A stretch of DNA of 64,000 nt. It comes from Rhodopirellula maiorica SM1. Lineage in GTDB: Bacteria; Planctomycetota; Planctomycetia; Pirellulales; Pirellulaceae. Below are positions 9,300 to 18,374 of the stretch, in pieces (the first letter of the stretch is position 1; each line of letters starts with the position of its first letter). The DNA lies in the NCBI RefSeq assembly GCF_000346295.1, contig NZ_ANOG01000025.1, forward strand, positions 1-64,000, read 5' to 3'. The position numbers and the translations under genes were made by a program. Below the pieces are notes generated by a model. The model did not search any database. It worked only from the letters and a program-made list of their open reading frames with translations, and had not been told where the DNA came from.

Positions 9300-11318
9300 A
9301 TGTATCCGGCTCGAAGACATTTATTGACTTTCGCGACGCTTGGCGTAATTGCGTTGTTGGTGGGATGGTGGTTCACCGTGGCGCTGTCCAGTGGACCATT
9401 GGATTCCTCGGCTTCGCCTCTGAAGCGGCTGTCGCTTTCCGCGCTTGAGCAACGCATGACCGCGCTCGACCGACAACTTAAGTTTCTCGCTCAGCCGAGC
9501 ATGCGGACGGGAGTGGGGGCGGTGGGATACCGTTCGATCGCGAAACACGATGATCATCAGGGAGAGTGGATTCAGATTGATTGGCAGCAAGACGTGACCA
9601 TCAATCAAATCGTGCTGGTTCCGACAATTTGGCGTGATACGGTCAACGGTTTTCGCGCCGATGGATTCCCGGCCGAGTTTCGCATCTTGGTGGGGACTGC
9701 GGGCGAGTCCAAAGGCAAGGTCGTGGCCAGCTACGGGGCTGCGGATTCGATTCTACCCCGCGTTGCTCCGTTGGTCGTCTCGTTCCCGGCGACCGAGGCA
9801 AGTTGGATGCGACTCGAGGCGACTCGGCTTTCACCTCGCGGGTGGGACGGAATGTACATTTTGCAGCTATCGGAGATCATGGTTTTTAGCGGTCAAGAAA
9901 ATGTGGCATTGAGACAATCGGTCGATGTGTCGTCCGAGGAACAACGTGATCCTCGTTCTGCCCGTCACAAACAGCATTTGGTTGACGGATTTGTCCCCTA
10001 TTTGATGGACGCCTACGAAGGGAAACAAAGTTTGGCTTTTGTCAGCGAGATTGGGGTTGGCGATTCACCCGAAATTGTGATTGACCTCGATCAGCCTGTG
10101 CCGCTCAGCCGCATTCATATGCATTCAACTGATCTAAGTGATACGGTGCCGCAGAGCGTTCCCGAAGATTTTGGCATACCGCGTTCAATGCTAATCGAGG
10201 GCTCGAGGGAGCCTGATTTTTCGGACGCGGTTCAGCTCTGCGAATACCACATGGAATCGGTCTACGAAGTTGGACCGATCATCATGCGTCGGTTTCCTGA
10301 ATCCACATGTCGTTATGTTCGGTTGATCGTGCAGGACCCTTATGTCTACTCGGGTGGCGGCAAAACGGGATCCCGAATCGGTTTCGCAGAGATTGAGCTA
10401 TTTGCAAACGGACAAAACGTTTCGGTGGGAAAGACGGTTCGGGCGAATTTCAATGCGGATAGCCCTACGCGAAAGGTATCCGCGTTGACCGATGGCAATA
10501 ATCTGTTCGGTGAAATCTTGCCGATCCGGCGGTGGATGAACGAGTTGGCCAAACGGCACGATCTCGAGTCGGAGCGTCCGTTACTGCGAGCGGAATTGAA
10601 TGAGCGATACCAGATCCAAAAGACGAATTTGAATCGCTTGGCTTGGTTGGCGGGACTGCTCGGGTTTATCGCGGTTTGTACGATCTTGGTCGAGCGTATC
10701 GTTCGCCAACGTGTGATCTATCAAACGCGGCAGCGGATTGCCGCTGACCTGCATGACGAATTGGGGGCGAATCTGCACGCCATCGGACTGCTTGGTGATC
10801 TCGCCCAAACGACCACGGATTCACCCGATCAACTAAAATCACTGTTGCGACGGATTCGCGATTTGACCGAACGCAGTGGTGCCGCGACACGTTATTGTTC
10901 CAATCTGCTAGAAGCCAAAGGGTTGTTCGGAGATCTGATGGATGACATGCGTCGAACATCAACACGAATGATGGCCGATTTGGAACACGAAATCTCGTTC
11001 GAAGGTGAAGCTTTGCTACGCAAACTAAAGCCCGCGGTTCGAATTGATTTGTTCCTGTTTTATAAAGAGTGTCTGGTCAACATCCTTCGCCACTCGGGCG
11101 CCACGTTTGTGACGACCCATCTGAAGGCTGACCACCGCGAGTTGTGCTTAACGATTACCGATAATGGCAGTGGATTAGAACATTCGACCGGTGCTCGAGT
11201 GCCGCGTTCACTCCGTCGCCGAGCGCGGTTGCTCGGTGCTCAAGTCGATGCTCGAGATTTAGAAAACCATGGCACTCGAATTACGTTACGATTGCGTACT
11301 CGAAAATTTTTAAGTTGA
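9300..11318 (+). CDS. Membrane sensor histidine kinase (NarL-type partner) with discoidin-like sensory region
   Basis: About 672 residues. An ATG at 9300 is preferred; in-frame GTG codons at 9279, 9291, 9294 and 9297 are alternatives. A first membrane segment at about residues 8-28 and a second near 452-475 enclose roughly 420 extracytoplasmic residues. These contain two beta-sandwich regions resembling F5/8-type (discoidin) glycan-binding domains, with the recurrent W.RLEATR...ILQLSEI.VFS and YVRLIV...IGFAEIELF patterns. The cytoplasmic part has a HisKA_3-type phosphoacceptor (DLHDELG, His485), an N-box near ECLVNILRHSGA, and a short ATPase domain with ITDNGSG. The response regulator follows after 16 bp. 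I infer a sensor of an external polysaccharide or oligosaccharide; the ligand is unknown. Confidence 0.87.
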   Translation: MYPARRHLLTFATLGVIALLVGWWFTVALSSGPLDSSASPLKRLSLSALEQRMTALDRQLKFLAQPSMRTGVGAVGYRSIAKHDDHQGEWIQIDWQQDVTINQIVLVPTIWRDTVNGFRADGFPAEFRILVGTAGESKGKVVASYGAADSILPRVAPLVVSFPATEASWMRLEATRLSPRGWDGMYILQLSEIMVFSGQENVALRQSVDVSSEEQRDPRSARHKQHLVDGFVPYLMDAYEGKQSLAFVSEIGVGDSPEIVIDLDQPVPLSRIHMHSTDLSDTVPQSVPEDFGIPRSMLIEGSREPDFSDAVQLCEYHMESVYEVGPIIMRRFPESTCRYVRLIVQDPYVYSGGGKTGSRIGFAEIELFANGQNVSVGKTVRANFNADSPTRKVSALTDGNNLFGEILPIRRWMNELAKRHDLESERPLLRAELNERYQIQKTNLNRLAWLAGLLGFIAVCTILVERIVRQRVIYQTRQRIAADLHDELGANLHAIGLLGDLAQTTTDSPDQLKSLLRRIRDLTERSGAATRYCSNLLEAKGLFGDLMDDMRRTSTRMMADLEHEISFEGEALLRKLKPAVRIDLFLFYKECLVNILRHSGATFVTTHLKADHRELCLTITDNGSGLEHSTGARVPRSLRRRARLLGAQVDARDLENHGTRITLRLRTRKFLS

Positions 11319-11334
11319 ACATGAGAGAGTCACT

Positions 11335-12030
11335 GTGGAAAAATTGATTCGTGTCATGTTGGTCGAAGACAACGTGGAATACCGCGAGGTGATACGGTTG
11401 GCGTTGGAGCAAGAATCCGACATTGAATTGGTCAGCCAATTTGGGACCTCCGAGATCGGATTGCGGTCGCTGCAGAATGCATCGGATTCGGAGCTTCCTG
11501 ATCTGATTCTGCTCGACCTACGGCTGCCAGGAATGGACGGGCTGGAAGCACTTCCGCAGTTTCGTCAGTCAGCGCCGCAGGCGAAAATTATGATTTTGAC
11601 TCAATCCAATCAACAACAAGATGTGCTGCGGGCAATCACATTGGGGGCGTCCGGCTATTTGTTGAAATCGGCGCGGCTAAGCGAAATTACCGAGGGGATT
11701 TGCATGGTGGCCCAAGGCGGAGCCTCGCTGGATAAAGGTGTGGCGATGTATTTGTTGGAATCATTGCAACAGAAACAAACCAATCGTGACGCAAAGAACT
11801 TGCTGACCGATCGAGAGTTTGAGATTCTGACATTGATGGCCGATGGATTCGTCAAAAAGGAAATCGCAGCACGCTTGAAGATTGGCTACAGCACGGTCGA
11901 CACCCACGTCGCTCATATCTACGAAAAACTGCAAGTGACCAATGGACCGTCAGCAGTAAATCGAGCCCATCGCTTGGGGATTTTTTCGCAACACGATGCT
12001 GACATCGAGGGAAGCAAAGACGATGTTTAG
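11335..12030 (+). CDS. NarL/FixJ-family response regulator
   Basis: A 231-residue two-domain regulator. The receiver domain has the acidic pair in VEDN (11-12), the phosphoacceptor Asp61 in LLDLRLPGMDG, Thr89 and Lys111. The C-terminal LuxR/GerE helix-turn-helix (about 156-215) shows the usual LTDREFEIL...G..KKEIA..L..S..TV.THV..IY.KL pattern. The start is a GTG at 11335, preceded by a GAGAG ribosome-binding-like sequence. It is 16 bp downstream of the histidine kinase and almost certainly its partner. Likely targets are the nearby fucosidase/esterase pair or other parts of the polysaccharide locus; this is inference from position only. Confidence 0.92.
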   Translation: MEKLIRVMLVEDNVEYREVIRLALEQESDIELVSQFGTSEIGLRSLQNASDSELPDLILLDLRLPGMDGLEALPQFRQSAPQAKIMILTQSNQQQDVLRAITLGASGYLLKSARLSEITEGICMVAQGGASLDKGVAMYLLESLQQKQTNRDAKNLLTDREFEILTLMADGFVKKEIAARLKIGYSTVDTHVAHIYEKLQVTNGPSAVNRAHRLGIFSQHDADIEGSKDDV

Positions 12031-12124
12031 AGTGGCTTCGTTCGCTTGGCAATCGTCTCTAGCACGTTCGGTTGTCACGCCGCGCCGGTTAGAACAGCGT
12101 AAATTTCCCCGTGCCGTCTGCGAC

Positions 12125-12160
12125 CTCGGCACTTTATGGCATGCCCTGATTATTGCCGAG
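12125..12160. terminator. Inverted repeat between convergent genes
   Basis: CTCGGCA at 12125-12131 pairs with TGCCGAG at 12154-12160, enclosing a loop that itself contains the palindrome GGCATGCC. It sits between the end of the response regulator and the convergent end of the MQO-family gene. No T tract is seen; a bidirectional terminator is possible. Confidence 0.35.
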
Positions 12161-12183
12161 CGACCGTGACGTGGCTGACAGAA

Positions 12184-13677
12184 TCAATCTGTTTGAAGTT
12201 GTAACTGATGATCACTGATCGCATGAATGTGCTCAAACCGTTCGGCTGCCGACGGCGATTGCAGCGATTCGTCGTAGGATGGAATCAACTGCTTCATCGT
12301 GCTGGCAGCTTGAGGTGTTTCAAGCAAATGGGGCAAGCAGTTTTGAATGACCTGCAGCATCAATGAGACGGAAACCGAGGCCCCCGGTGACGCGCCCAAC
12401 AATGCGGCGATCGTGTTGTCTTTATCGGTCACGATCTCAGTGCCGTAATGAACGATGCCCGCTTCGCCGTCCTCGCGTTTGATCGCTTGGACGCGAATGC
12501 CTGCATCCATCAGTCGCCAATCGTTCGTTTTAGCCTCGGGGTAAAACGTGCGAAGCAGCTTCATCCGGCTGCCCATACTCTGAAGTCCCTGTTGGACCAA
12601 ATACTTGACCAGCGGCAGATTGTAGGCACCCACTTTCAACAGCGATGCGATGTTGTCGGGACGGATCGAAAAAGGCAAATCGGTGATATGACCTTGGTCT
12701 TTAAGGAACCGGGTGGTCCAAGCGGCAAAGGGGCCGAACAGAATCGCTTTCTTGCCATCAATGACTCGGGTGTCCAAATGCGGAACCGCCATCGTCGGCG
12801 CTTCGTCTTGCGCCTGTCCATAAACCTTGGCTTGATGCTGAGCGACGATCGCCGGGTCGTCACACACCAGCCACTGGCCTCCGATCGGAAAGCCACCAAA
12901 ACCTTTGCTTTCAGGAATTCCCGATTTTTGCAACAAAGACAAACTGCCACCGCCGGCACCAATGAAAACAAATTTTGCGGAGGTCTTCACCGGCTTGCCG
13001 CTGCTCAAGTCTCGGACCGAGACGTCCCATCCGCTTGAGGTGCGGCGAAGTCCATTGACACGATGGTGGGTTGCCACGCCGCAACCCGGTTGCGTCTGCA
13101 TCCACTGGATTAATTTCCGCGACAGCGATCCAAAGTTGACGTCGGTGCCCGACAACATTCGTGTGGCGGCGATTGGCGTGGAATCACGTCCGTTGACCAG
13201 CAGCGGTGCCCATTGCCGAATCGTATCGCGGTCGGTTGAAAATTCCATTTCCGAAAAGAAATGATGCGACGACATCGCATCGTAACGAGCCTTCAAAAAG
13301 TCGACTTGTGCCTGCCCATGGACAAAGCTGATGTGAGGCACCGGGTTGATGAACTCATGCGGTGAGTCAATCATGCCCTCGGCAACGGCGTAGCCCCAAA
13401 ATTGCCGCGATTGTTCGAACTGTTCAAAAATCGAGATCGCGTTTGATACGTCCACCGAACCATCGGGATTGCGGTTGGGCGTATAGCTCAATTCGCAAAT
13501 CCCCGCATGACCTGTGCCTGCATTATTCCAGGCGTTTGAGCTTTCTTGTGCGAGATCTTCGGAGACTTCGAAAAGTTGGATCTTCAGCTCGGGACGCAAC
13601 CGCTTGAGCATTGCGCCAAGATTGGCGGACATGACGCCACTGCCGATCAGAATGACATCGGGATCGTCGATATACAT
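12184..13677 (-). CDS. mqo: Malate:quinone-oxidoreductase family protein (Mqo / Lqo)
   Basis: About 497 residues. The start at 13677 (MYIDDPDVILIGSG) puts the FAD-binding GxGxxxA motif near the N-terminus; an in-frame extension to 13716 is less likely. The family signature ESSNAWNNAGTGHAGICELSY and the C-terminal LLGASPGASVSV block identify the FAD-dependent MQO family, which passes electrons from L-malate to membrane quinone. Its context is unusual: it is the last gene of an L-fucose catabolic operon (isomerase, aldolases, kinase, aldehyde dehydrogenase) on the same strand. A member of this family in Staphylococcus aureus was reassigned as an L-lactate:quinone oxidoreductase. That activity would complete the pathway here, turning L-lactate from L-lactaldehyde into pyruvate. 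Sequence alone cannot decide between malate and lactate. Confidence 0.9.
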   Translation of the reverse strand: MYIDDPDVILIGSGVMSANLGAMLKRLRPELKIQLFEVSEDLAQESSNAWNNAGTGHAGICELSYTPNRNPDGSVDVSNAISIFEQFEQSRQFWGYAVAEGMIDSPHEFINPVPHISFVHGQAQVDFLKARYDAMSSHHFFSEMEFSTDRDTIRQWAPLLVNGRDSTPIAATRMLSGTDVNFGSLSRKLIQWMQTQPGCGVATHHRVNGLRRTSSGWDVSVRDLSSGKPVKTSAKFVFIGAGGGSLSLLQKSGIPESKGFGGFPIGGQWLVCDDPAIVAQHQAKVYGQAQDEAPTMAVPHLDTRVIDGKKAILFGPFAAWTTRFLKDQGHITDLPFSIRPDNIASLLKVGAYNLPLVKYLVQQGLQSMGSRMKLLRTFYPEAKTNDWRLMDAGIRVQAIKREDGEAGIVHYGTEIVTDKDNTIAALLGASPGASVSVSLMLQVIQNCLPHLLETPQAASTMKQLIPSYDESLQSPSAAERFEHIHAISDHQLQLQTD

Positions 13678-13805
13678 CAAAGTCAAAGAAAAGAAGTACA
13701 GAGAGAGAAGAGTCAAACCCGTTTGCGAGAGCTAAGAAAGGTTGCCCTCACCTTGCCGACGCAGCGGGCTCGTTTTTTAAGCCGCCTGCTAATTCAGACC
13801 GCCCG

Positions 13806-15098
13806 CTAATTGAGATTGAACGCCGCTTTTAATTCATCGATGACGCTATCGGGCATCGAGGCAACTTCGCCAATCGCTTTGGCGTTGATAACCGCTTCGG
13901 CCGTTGATTCGAGTACCTCCAGCCGATCGAAGGTGTCCAAGACGCTACGTCCAGTGACAATCACTCCGTCATTTTCGAGGATCGCTGCGGGCATCGATTC
14001 CGAGATATAGCCTGCGAGCTGTTTGTCGCCGCGATATTGGATGCCATAGGGCACGCGGCGGACGTCGCGAAGGAAAACGTAGCTTTCGGGAATTGTCCGC
14101 ACATCAAATTGGGAATCGGTTGCACTAAATGCAGTCGCATTGACTGGATGGGCGAACACAATCGCCTGGACCGCGGGATGCTTTTCGTAAATCGCTTGAT
14201 GAGCACGGGCGGCTCGGCTGGCTAACTTGCCCGCTTCGCGTTGATTTCCGCTGACCAGAACAAGGTCCTCGACGTTCAGAAGTTCTCGGTCCTTTTGGGT
14301 CGGCGTGATCAAGAATGAATCATGGTCAAGACGAGCCGAGAAACTTCCCTCGGTGCTGATCAGCAAGCGTTGACGACAACCGCGACGGACAAATTCGCAC
14401 AATTGGCGACGCAGTTCTTGTTCTTTCGGAGTTGCGGGAACCGGATCATACGAGTCGAAATCGACTCCTCGTTCGGCAGCTTGCTGTAGGTGCTCGTCGT
14501 CAAGGAAGCGGACCTTGCCGAGTTGCGAAGCCTTGACCAACGTTTTGCCGGCAAATTCAAATGCTTCGAATCGCTCGAATGCGCGGGCCAGTGAATCACC
14601 ACCGACCACGACACCGTGGTTTTCCAAGATCACACTGTCGCACCCTTTCGCGAACGTCGCGGCAATGTTCGCCCCGAGTTGCTCGCTACCGGGACAGGCA
14701 TAGGGAGCAAAACCGAGTTGGCCACAAACCGAATGGGCTTGGTGGAACAACCGAGTGTTCGGCGTTTGGCGACAGATACTGAATGCGACCAACGCCACCG
14801 GATGGGCGTGGACGATCGCACGAATGTCGGGTCTTGCTTCGTAGATCGCTTTATGAAATGGGAACTCCGAGGACGGCGGATGCAGTCCATCGACGGTTCC
14901 GTCGGCTTTGACACAAACGATGTCTTTTCGAGTCAGGTTGCCCTTGTCGACGCGAGCGGGTGAGATCCAGATGTCGCCCGCTTCATCACGGATCGAAAGA
15001 TTACCACCCGAAGTCGTTGTCATACGATAACGATAGATACGATCCATCGTTTGCATGATCTCATCGCGAGGGTGAATCAAATGGCGTTTCGCAGTCAT
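13806..15098 (-). CDS. Two-domain class II aldolase/adducin protein, second domain degenerate
   Basis: 430 residues from the ATG at 15098 (a 12-residue in-frame extension looks spurious). Two class II aldolase domains are arranged in tandem, about 8-200 and 225-428. The first keeps the zinc and catalytic set expected from fuculose-phosphate aldolase: Glu78 in SSEF, His97 and His99 in HAHP, His161 in ENHG. In the second, the matching positions are Ala296, Phe315, His317 and Asp377 (ENDG), so three of the four residues are gone and it should not bind zinc or act as an aldolase. The second domain may be structural or regulatory. The gene lies between the aldehyde dehydrogenase and mqo in the fucose operon, so the active half probably cleaves fuculose-1-phosphate or a related sugar phosphate to DHAP and lactaldehyde. 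Confidence 0.88.
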   Translation of the reverse strand: MTAKRHLIHPRDEIMQTMDRIYRYRMTTTSGGNLSIRDEAGDIWISPARVDKGNLTRKDIVCVKADGTVDGLHPPSSEFPFHKAIYEARPDIRAIVHAHPVALVAFSICRQTPNTRLFHQAHSVCGQLGFAPYACPGSEQLGANIAATFAKGCDSVILENHGVVVGGDSLARAFERFEAFEFAGKTLVKASQLGKVRFLDDEHLQQAAERGVDFDSYDPVPATPKEQELRRQLCEFVRRGCRQRLLISTEGSFSARLDHDSFLITPTQKDRELLNVEDLVLVSGNQREAGKLASRAARAHQAIYEKHPAVQAIVFAHPVNATAFSATDSQFDVRTIPESYVFLRDVRRVPYGIQYRGDKQLAGYISESMPAAILENDGVIVTGRSVLDTFDRLEVLESTAEAVINAKAIGEVASMPDSVIDELKAAFNLN

Positions 15099-15132
15099 GG
15101 GAACTGTCTTTTGAGAATGAAATGTATGTAGC

Positions 15133-15149
15133 ACAGGCTGCCAGCCTGT
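15133..15149. repeat. REP-like palindrome (GTAG-type)
   Basis: ACAGGCT and AGCCTGT form a perfect 7-bp inverted repeat around GCC, preceded by GTAGC. It lies in the 231-bp gap between the two-domain aldolase start and the aldehyde dehydrogenase end. The arrangement matches the hairpin at 41405-41424. It might be an intra-operon attenuator or RNA stabiliser, or simply an intergenic repeat element. Confidence 0.5.
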
Positions 15150-15329
15150 AAGTGAAGCCCCCTCGCCGTGCCGCTACTAACATCGACGGCGTTAACCGCA
15201 AGCCGCCGGGGGCGTGCATCGGACCCTGGGCGTTTAAAACAACGGCCAGAATACACCAGCGGCGAAAAATTCTCGGCCGCGAAAAATACCCGGCCGCTTA
15301 CGCGTCGCGGCTCAGGCACTCGTTGGCAC

Positions 15330-16814
15330 TTACAGCGGGCGGACGACCGAGGTGCTGCGGTAGTAATCCATCAAGGTTTCGGCCGACAATACTCCGCCAC
15401 CTAGCCCACTTTTGTTCACCCCACCATAGGGAACGCCTTGGGCGAACACGTTGTGTGCGTTAATCCAGCTGTTGCCGGCAACCATTGACTCGGCGACGCG
15501 TGCGGCACGCTCCTTGTCGTTGGTCCATACACTGTTGGCCAACCCATACTGGGTGTCGTTAACCAAAGCGATCGCCTCTTCTTCGTTTTCGAAGACGCCC
15601 AGATAGGCCACCGGGCCGAAGATTTCTTCGCGAGCGGCGACGTTGTCCATTGAACCAGCCAACAGTGCGGGCTCGATATAGTTGCCGGCATAGCCATCGA
15701 CAGATGCCTCGCCGCCCCCGCACAGGCATTTCGCTCCTTGAGCTTGCCCTTTTTCCAAATAACCGAGGACGCGTTCACGCTGTTTAGGATTGACGACCGG
15801 CCCCATCTCGCTTGACGGATCCAACGGATGGCCGACGCGAACGTTCTTCATCAGTTCGACACAACGCTCGGCGAACTCGTCATAGATATTGCGATGGACC
15901 AACCAACGGGTGGCATCACAGCAAACTTGTCCTGAATGGAAGGTGATGGCGCCAACCAGTTTTGCAGCGGTTTCAGCGACATCGACGTCATCGAACACGA
16001 CTGCCGCTCCCTTTCCACCAAGTTCTAATTTGACCGGTACCAAGTTGCGTCCGCACGTTTCGCCCACCAATTGGCCGACTTCGGGAGATCCCGTGAACGA
16101 CATTCGCTTGATTTTTGGGTTGGCGGTCAATGCCGCGCCCGCAGTGGCACCCCGTCCGGTAACCACGTTGATCACCCCGTCGGGCACTCCCGCTTTCTTG
16201 GCTAATTGGGCGAGATACAGCGCTGACATCGACGTGTCTTCGGCCGGTTTGATGATGACGGTATTGCCAGCGGCAAGTGCGGGCGAGATCCCCCAACCGA
16301 TCAGCAAGAATGGAAAATTCCAAGGGAAGATGAACGCACAGGCGCCCCAAGGTTGTTTGTAGGTCCAAGCATCGTAACCCTCGACGTCCAATTTCGTGCG
16401 GGTTTCGACTTGGCCGGCAAGTTTGACAAAGTACCGCAGTGTGTCGACAAAGTTTTGCACGTCGCCTTGAGCCTGGGCTTCGATTTTTCCTGCATCCAGC
16501 GCTTCGATTTGCGCGATGATGGGTTTGTGTTCCTCGACGGCGTCGGCCAAACGCAATAGGATCGCACTGCGGTCGTCGTGCGATAGTGCGGACCAGGCTG
16601 GAAATGCTTCGCCAGCGATTTCGACGGCCCGGTCAATTTCGGCGGCGTCAAGATCATGGATGTTCGCGAGATGTTCGCCCGAACCGGGGTCCAAGGTTGC
16701 CACAACCTTACCCGATGCGGCAGGAAAATCTTTACCGCCGACAAAACTGGGTAGATCTCCGCGACTGAGAAACTCTGCGACTTCGGGAAGCAGATTGCTG
16801 GTTGAAACGTTCAT
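15330..16814 (-). CDS. Aldehyde dehydrogenase, probable L-lactaldehyde dehydrogenase
   Basis: 494 residues, full length for the NAD(P)+-dependent ALDH superfamily. Key residues are visible: Asn166 in PWNFP, Lys189 in IIKPAE, Glu264 in LELGGK, and the nucleophile Cys298 in GQVC followed by a second Cys. The C-terminal EEIFGPV block is intact. Its place between the FGGY kinase and the aldolase genes points to oxidation of L-lactaldehyde to L-lactate, as AldA does in E. coli fucose and rhamnose metabolism. In microcompartment-forming planctomycetes a CoA-acylating enzyme does the equivalent step. Here the protein resembles the non-acylating betaine-aldehyde / AldA type and no shell gene is present, so a cytosolic route to lactate is more likely. 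Substrate is inferred from context. Confidence 0.88.
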   Translation of the reverse strand: MNVSTSNLLPEVAEFLSRGDLPSFVGGKDFPAASGKVVATLDPGSGEHLANIHDLDAAEIDRAVEIAGEAFPAWSALSHDDRSAILLRLADAVEEHKPIIAQIEALDAGKIEAQAQGDVQNFVDTLRYFVKLAGQVETRTKLDVEGYDAWTYKQPWGACAFIFPWNFPFLLIGWGISPALAAGNTVIIKPAEDTSMSALYLAQLAKKAGVPDGVINVVTGRGATAGAALTANPKIKRMSFTGSPEVGQLVGETCGRNLVPVKLELGGKGAAVVFDDVDVAETAAKLVGAITFHSGQVCCDATRWLVHRNIYDEFAERCVELMKNVRVGHPLDPSSEMGPVVNPKQRERVLGYLEKGQAQGAKCLCGGGEASVDGYAGNYIEPALLAGSMDNVAAREEIFGPVAYLGVFENEEEAIALVNDTQYGLANSVWTNDKERAARVAESMVAGNSWINAHNVFAQGVPYGGVNKSGLGGGVLSAETLMDYYRSTSVVRPL

Positions 16815-16895
16815 GACATACCTTTGGTTGAGTGCAACAATTAATTTCGTTCGGGGGGCGACTCGAGCGATTCGGGAGCGTTAACCATCGTACCG

Positions 16896-18374
16896 TTATT
16901 TTCCGCCGCGTACCAATTCGGTGAAACGCTGTCGTGTCTGCTCCCACAGTTCCGAGGACTCGGGTTCATAGGTGGCAATCGAGAACGAATCGCGGACCAC
17001 GCGGCGGAGTTCGCTTAGCGATTCCAAATCACCCATGGCCATCGCTTGGATTAACACATTCCCGATAGCCGTAGCCTCGACAGGGCCAGCATACACTGTA
17101 CGCCCGGTGGCGTTGGCCGCCAATTGGTTTAGCAGCGTGCTTTGGCTGCCACCGCCGACAATGTGCAGTTTTGAAATTTGCCGGCCCGTTAGTCGCTGCA
17201 CCGTGTCGAGTGTTCGTCCGTACAATAACGCTAAGCTCTCGAGGATACAGCGAGCGTATTGCCCTGGGGTTTCGGGAATCGGTTGATTTGTTTCTTGGCA
17301 ATACGAATCGATCGCCGTCGGCATGTCCGCCGGACTCATAAATCGTGGGTCGTCCGGATTGATCAGCGATCGAAACGGTTCGGCTTGTTCGGCAAGCTGG
17401 TTGATTTCAGCGTAGTCGAGCGTTTGACCTTGTCGCGACCAGCTTCGTCGCGATTCTTGTAATAACCACAGCCCGACGATGTTTTTTAGAAAACGGGTGG
17501 TGCCGTTGAGTCCAGCTTCATTCGTGAAATTTTCCGCAAGGACGTCATTATTGATCCGAGGGTCTGGCAGTTCGACTCCGATCAGCGACCAAGTTCCCGA
17601 ACTCAGATAGGCCCAATCGTCTCCCTCGGCCGGGACGGCTGCGACGGCCGCCCCCGTATCGTGCGAACAAGTCGCGATCACTTCGACAGCCGGCAAGCCC
17701 GTCTCGTCACATAGCTCCGAAAGCAAGGGACCAAGCCGAGTGCCCGAGGCGACAATCGGTGGAAAGATCTTCTCGGGTAACGCAAATTGTCGGATGAGTT
17801 CGGCGGACCACTGTCCCGTGGTCGGATTGTACAGCTGCGTGGTGCTGGCGAGGCTCACTTCGGCACGGCCGACGCCACAAAACAAAAAGTTCAAGTAGTC
17901 GGCAATGTTGAGAAACTGGTCCGCGATCTGTAGCAGATCAGAGTTTTCTTTCACATCGGCAATCAGATGATACAGCGTGTTGATCGCCATAAACTGGATG
18001 CCGGTTTCAGCAAAGATTGTCTCGCGGCCCGGATTCTCTAACGCAGCTGCATAGGTTGGCTCGGTACGCGCGTCGCGGTATTGATAGGGCAACCCCAGCA
18101 TGGGTTGACGATCATTCAGCAACACATAATCGACGCCCCACGAATCCACACTCATCCCGGACGCCGCCACGCCTCGATCGGCCACCATTCGCAAACCTTG
18201 TTTCAGTTCGTCAAAGATCCGAATGATGTTCCAACGCAGCGAATTTTGGATCTTCGTCGCGCCGTTGGCAAAGCGATGAATTTCTTCGAGTGTTAAGCGT
18301 CCGTCGCGGAGCGTCCCCAAGATGACACGACCACTCTCGGCGCCCAAGTCGCAAGCGATGTAATGTTTTTCCAT
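16896..18374 (-). CDS. FGGY sugar kinase (rhamnulokinase-family), probable L-fuculokinase
   Basis: 492 residues with the two actin-like domains of the FGGY family. The N-terminus CDLGAESGRV is the first phosphate-binding element. SVDSWGVDYVLL, the YLSSGTWSLIG block and HIVGGGSQSTLLNQL near the C-terminus are typical of the RhaB-like branch. By sequence it is a rhamnulokinase, but it sits directly after a fuculose-phosphate-aldolase-like gene and in the operon that starts with L-fucose isomerase, while no rhamnose isomerase is present. I therefore infer phosphorylation of L-fuculose to L-fuculose-1-phosphate. Its ATG overlaps the upstream aldolase stop by one base (TAATG), a sign of translational coupling. 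Confidence 0.9.
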   Translation of the reverse strand: MEKHYIACDLGAESGRVILGTLRDGRLTLEEIHRFANGATKIQNSLRWNIIRIFDELKQGLRMVADRGVAASGMSVDSWGVDYVLLNDRQPMLGLPYQYRDARTEPTYAAALENPGRETIFAETGIQFMAINTLYHLIADVKENSDLLQIADQFLNIADYLNFLFCGVGRAEVSLASTTQLYNPTTGQWSAELIRQFALPEKIFPPIVASGTRLGPLLSELCDETGLPAVEVIATCSHDTGAAVAAVPAEGDDWAYLSSGTWSLIGVELPDPRINNDVLAENFTNEAGLNGTTRFLKNIVGLWLLQESRRSWSRQGQTLDYAEINQLAEQAEPFRSLINPDDPRFMSPADMPTAIDSYCQETNQPIPETPGQYARCILESLALLYGRTLDTVQRLTGRQISKLHIVGGGSQSTLLNQLAANATGRTVYAGPVEATAIGNVLIQAMAMGDLESLSELRRVVRDSFSIATYEPESSELWEQTRQRFTELVRGGK

